From assembly GCA_949752795.1 (NCBI GenBank), contig CATKHW010000286.1, positions 620,001 through 684,000 on the forward strand: DNA of 64,000 nt. The letters run 5' to 3'. The notes below the pieces were generated by a model. It was not told the origin of the DNA. It saw nothing but the letters and a program-made list of their open reading frames with translations, and searched no databases. This document shows, piece by piece, positions 62,584 through 64,000 of the stretch. This stretch comes from Hyperoodon ampullatus. Lineage: Eukaryota > Chordata > Mammalia > Artiodactyla > Ziphiidae. Each line of letters begins with the position of its first letter. The first letter of the stretch is position 1. Made by a program: the position numbers and the translations under genes.

Positions 62584-64000
62584 AGCTGTTGTTGTAGATA
62601 GGGTCATTCCAGGTTTCATCAGAGACTCTGAAGGAATTGTAAAGAATTTCCCAGTTTTTTTGTTTTGTTTTTCAAATTCCTTTTTATAGTGGGTTTGAGC
62701 TGATTCTCGCTGCCATGTTTATGCCAGTCTAGACACACTTGATTCTCTTACGGAGACATATCAATACATAGGTTTTAAGATTCTTACTAGTCAGATATAT
62801 TCCTCTGCGGGAAATATGGTGTTTTGAGTCCCTTTCACTGAGGAAGGTGTAGGTCTTGTGTATTCCATAGTTGGTTTTTGGAACGGTACCTGTGCTTATA
62901 TCAAACTCTCGTTTTATGCATCACCCCACCTCTCCTTCCCACTTAAGCAGGCATAAGAGTGTTTTCTAAATGTGAGACACTGTTCTCCTTCCTAACTCAG
63001 TTCAAGTGTAGCCATGTTTACAGGATCTTCATAAGTGATATCTTATGATAAGTTTCATTTTCTGTGTGACTTATTTCACTTAGAATCATCGTACCTGAAT
63101 CCACCCATTTTGCTGCTACTGGTCTTATGTCATTGATTTCATGGCTGAGGGATATTCCATCGTACGTAAGTACCACAATTTTTTGAACCATTTTTATATT
63201 TCCTGGGATATTTAAGGTGTACCCAAGTTGAGGTCCTTGTAAGCAGTGCAGCCCTAAATTTTGGGGTGGCTCTGTCTTATTGATTTTCAGTTTTCCCAAA
63301 GTATATTCCCTAGACTGGAAGTGCCCTTGGCTCTGTAGCTCTGTTCTTTACTTCTTTTAGGGAACACAATGTACTCCTCCAGAGAGGCAGTTGGCAATTT
63401 ACATCCCGCCCATTAGCATAACAAGGCTCCCTGTTCTCCAGGGCCTGTCTTGCCTTTCTGGTTTTTACACATTTTGTGGATGTCCCTTTTGACCGGTGGG
63501 AATTGATACATATTTATAGTGCAGATATGCATTGCCCGCTTGCTTGCTTGGCCAAAAAGGGCGTATGCGTTTTCTCCTGAATATATTCAGGAGAAAACGC
63601 ATACGCCCTTTTTGGCCAAGTGCATCATTGTCGAAGTTGTGCCCCTCTTCCTGTGCTTTAAAGGCGATTCCAACGTACCTCTTGAAATCTGTTTCCTGCT
63701 ATTCTGCCTTGCTTTCAAGTCCCCCTAGTTGCCTTCCCTCAAAAGATTTTTGGACGATAGTTGTCCTTTATTACTCGGCCAGTTTGTGAATTGCTGTACC
63801 CCTGAGCTCCATTTTTCAACTCGTTTTGGTGAGCTGACCGCAAGTCCAAAATTTTGGTTCAGGACCTATACTGGTAACCGGTGGGTGGCTGAGACTTTGG
63901 TTAATTCTTCTTCCTGCCGGGAAATTACAGTGATATGTGCCCGTCCAAATGCCAAACAGCTACTCTCTCATTGGTTCTCCCTCTTCCCTTCCATCCTCTG
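62584..64000 (+). repeat. Satellite monomer 37 (cut by the window end)
   Basis: 1,417 bases visible; L1 part 62655-63546. cttgtgtattcc near 62857 is shared with monomers 29, 31 and 32. The sequence continues in register to the last base, so the array runs on past the window. Confidence 0.97.
63547..63620. repeat. Palindrome, monomer 37 (perfect)
   Basis: All 37 pairs match. Confidence 0.97.

Larger units (their letters stand above)
1..64000 (+). repeat. Satellite DNA array, ~1,739-bp monomer, head-to-tail (probable cetacean common satellite)
   Basis: The same sequence recurs from the first to the last base. The landmark ttgcccgcttgcttgcttgg starts at 949, 2689, 4426, 6163 and so on to 63532, which is 36 intervals averaging 1,738.4 bases. 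No interval departs by more than 4 bases, so nothing has inserted in the array. All copies have the same orientation. Such arrays form constitutive heterochromatin and are not protein coding. Unit length plus an L1 core matches what I recall of the cetacean common satellite. The assignment to Cetacea is inference; the tandem structure is directly visible. Copy-specific variants argue against an assembly that simply repeated one copy. Confidence 0.98.

Noticed and set aside
1..64000. CRISPR array or bacterial repeat system
   Set aside because: The unit is far too long, there are no variable spacers between short repeats, and the fossil L1 places the DNA in a mammal.
1..64000. Assembly or simulation artefact made by copying one unit
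   Set aside because: Each monomer has its own substitutions and indels, with CpG-type decay and mosaic sharing as expected of real satellite DNA. Collapse or expansion of copy number cannot be excluded without reads.
1..64000. tRNA, rRNA or other structured RNA genes
   Set aside because: No A/B-box tRNA pattern, cloverleaf or rRNA motif was recognised. The only strong RNA fold is the palindrome.

Overview
The whole window is one uninterrupted head-to-tail satellite DNA array with no single-copy DNA, no intact gene and no foreign insertion. I count 36 complete monomers plus a 1,417-base partial one. They are all in the same orientation, 1,736-1,743 bases long (usually 1,739), and differ from each other by scattered substitutions and 1-4 base indels. 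Open reading frames recur in register with the monomer and drift between frames, so none is read as a real gene.

Each monomer has three parts, given in the phase that puts base 1 of the window at base 1 of monomer 1. (1) About 890 bases are a decayed, 5'-truncated LINE-1 lying antisense: a poly(T) remnant (the L1 poly(A) tail), then the L1 3' UTR, then the C-terminal part of ORF2 read on the minus strand. (2) A 74-base inverted repeat with 37-base arms and no spacer sits at the truncated L1 5' end. By eye it is still perfect in 13 of 37 copies (one of those is a shortened but symmetric 72-base version). (3) About 700 bases to the end of the monomer are CpG-richer and of an origin I do not recognise.

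The organism is very probably a cetacean. A roughly 1.74 kb satellite unit with an L1 core is what is described for the cetacean common satellite (about 1.74-1.76 kb in baleen whales and many toothed whales, about 1.58 kb in delphinids). The L1 fragment resembles artiodactyl/cetacean-type L1. This identification rests on unit length and L1 content recalled from the literature, not on a search.

The array has internal structure. Neighbouring monomers share private variants, and several pairs two or three monomers apart share blocks, most clearly at 48.6-62.6 kb, where an irregular dimer/trimer higher-order pattern appears. Some rare variants recur 12-43 kb apart. An exact 326-base block is shared by monomers 20 and 22 with different flanks. 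Monomer 6 carries a five-base change that turns an imperfect inverted repeat into a perfect one, the mark of a templated mutation.
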